Origin: an uncultured Lachnospiraceae bacterium
GTDB taxonomy: Bacteria > Bacillota > Clostridia > Lachnospirales > Lachnospiraceae
Reading direction: 5' to 3'
DNA: 64,000 nt
Assembly (NCBI GenBank): GCA_900544445.1
Contig: UQVK01000009.1
Location: forward strand, 1-64,000
Both the position numbers and the translations under genes were made by a program. This document shows, one piece after another, positions 63,254-64,000 of the stretch; positions within the stretch are counted from its first letter, which is position 1, and each line of letters opens with the position of its first letter. The notes under the pieces were generated by a model. That model saw only the letters and a list, made by a program, of their open reading frames with translations. It made no database searches and was not told the DNA's origin.

Positions 63254-64000
63254 TTACAGATGGTAATAGTCCTCCACCAACAGACAGAACATGGAATCCG
63301 CCCAGGCAAACCATGGCCGGGTGAAACGCCCGGGATCATTCGGGTCAAATCCTTCATGCATATGCCCGGTCCCGGCGTTGGTGTTTTTCAGTGCCTCCAA
63401 TATTGCAGCTTTTTCCGAATCATTCGACGCGGTAAGTCCCTGTACAATCAGCCCTATATGCCAGATATATCCATCCGGTGTATGCGGACTTCCGATTCCG
63501 GCCGCATATTTTCCCTGAAAATAGTATGGATTCTCAGGACTCAGCAAAAATTTTCTCGTTTCCTGATACAGCGGATCATCTGTTTCACAGAATCCATACC
63601 AGGGAGCGCCAAGAAGGCTGGGGAGATTCGCGTCATCCATCAGATTAAAGTTTCCCAGACCGTCCGTTTCATACGCATACATGCCTTTTCCTGACGGTCC
63701 CTCTGCCACCGCATACTTCCGGATCCCGCCTGCAATCTCGTCTGCCAGCTCCGCCGCTCGTTTTTTAAGATTTTCAGACAAAGGAAGCTTTTCCAGCCCC
63801 CTGAGCACACTGACGGCAAGCATGTTGGACGGCACCAGGTAATGATACTGACAGGCATCATCGCTTGGGCGGAAACCGGACCATGTCATCCCCGTATAGC
63901 CGACGGGTGATCCCTTTCCTTCATTTTCCAGTGTTTCTGTAATGCTTTCGCTGTCCCGCTCAAACTTGTAGTCCGATTCTGCCGCATGGTTCTGTTCCTT
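63254..64000 (-). CDS. GH125 exo-alpha-mannosidase (5' end missing)
   Basis: The frame is open from the window edge to a stop at 63254 and lacks its N-terminal part. The 248 residues present carry TGMTWSGFRPSDDACQYHYLVPSNMLAVSVLRGLEKL, GSPHTPDGYIWHIGLIVQGLTA and HMHEGFDPNDPGRFTRPWFAWADSMFC, the signatures of GH125, metal-independent exo-alpha-1,6-mannosidases. Present conserved acids include the Asp pair in RPSDDA and the Glu in MHEGFD. It would trim alpha-mannose from host or fungal glycans. No signal peptide can be judged. Followed by tandem repeats, no terminator seen. Confidence 0.93.
   Translation of the reverse strand, partial: KEQNHAAESDYKFERDSESITETLENEGKGSPVGYTGMTWSGFRPSDDACQYHYLVPSNMLAVSVLRGLEKLPLSENLKKRAAELADEIAGGIRKYAVAEGPSGKGMYAYETDGLGNFNLMDDANLPSLLGAPWYGFCETDDPLYQETRKFLLSPENPYYFQGKYAAGIGSPHTPDGYIWHIGLIVQGLTASNDSEKAAILEALKNTNAGTGHMHEGFDPNDPGRFTRPWFAWADSMFCLLVEDYYHL

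Overview
The window looks like a chromosomal segment from a GC-rich, spore-forming, butyrate-producing Bacillota, most likely a member of the Lachnospiraceae. The evidence is a thl-crt-hbd-bcd-etfB-etfA butyryl-CoA cluster in the order known from Roseburia/Coprococcus-type bacteria, a GerA/SpoVAF-type germination protein, a SleB-type cortex hydrolase, a low-GC-Gram-positive style rpl/rpo/str region, strong AGGAGG ribosome sites and TTGACA-17-TATAAT promoters. I cannot name the genus. Almost every gene lies on the minus strand; only an Eis-like acetyltransferase, a C39-like peptidase and the GerA-family gene lie on the plus strand.

Layout. 1-4.0 kb: 3' part-missing acyltransferase, mtnA, a small membrane ORF, a ybaK with an in-frame TAG, and degV. 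4.2-10.5 kb: the butyryl-CoA operon (one strong promoter before thl, a terminator after etfA). 10.7-16.5 kb: an Eis-like acetyltransferase, a 760-residue membrane protein with an LprI-like tail, and a MarR-PNPOx-S66 peptidase operon. 16.5-24.6 kb: a peptide module made of an ABC importer (dppA-D-F-B-C order) plus an M20 amidohydrolase, with a C39-like peptidase facing away from it; the two promoters share one palindrome. 24.6-29.3 kb: an atypical sirtuin cotranscribed with two probable carbohydrate-active enzymes. 29.4-49.8 kb: translation and transcription core (tuf, fusA, rpsG, rpsL, a coiled-coil gene, rpoC, rpoB, rplL, rplJ with L10 leader, then CapA and GerA genes, then rplA, rplK, nusG, secE, rpmG). 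49.8-54.1 kb: a phosphopantetheinyl transferase, a biotin-dependent carboxyltransferase with an elaborate leader, UDP-galactopyranose mutase and an XRE regulator. 54.4-61.8 kb: a long same-strand run nfeD-SPFH-argF-birA-DUF-coaX-dusB-unknown-greA. 61.9-64 kb: a spore-cortex-type hydrolase and a GH125 alpha-mannosidase that runs off the window.

How the parts work together. The thl-etfA operon turns two acetyl-CoA into butyryl-CoA, with Bcd and EtfAB expected to couple crotonyl-CoA reduction to ferredoxin reduction. The dpp module would import short peptides that the M20 and C39 enzymes could process. The ribosomal/RNA polymerase region has several separate promoters and an L10 autoregulatory leader with an attenuator.

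Most noteworthy observations: two divergent consensus promoters whose -35 boxes are the two arms of one palindrome (23.77 kb); a 14-codon leader ORF plus mutually exclusive helices before the carboxyltransferase (52.3 kb); two palindromic mobile-looking intergenic elements (4.0 and 44.2 kb); a nonsense codon in ybaK; an Arg at the S12 site where Lys is usual and where Lys-to-Arg causes streptomycin resistance; a duplicated fusA tail next to the tuf promoter; and a sirtuin lacking the usual GAG-S-PDFR loop. I found no CRISPR array, tRNA, rRNA or intact insertion sequence.
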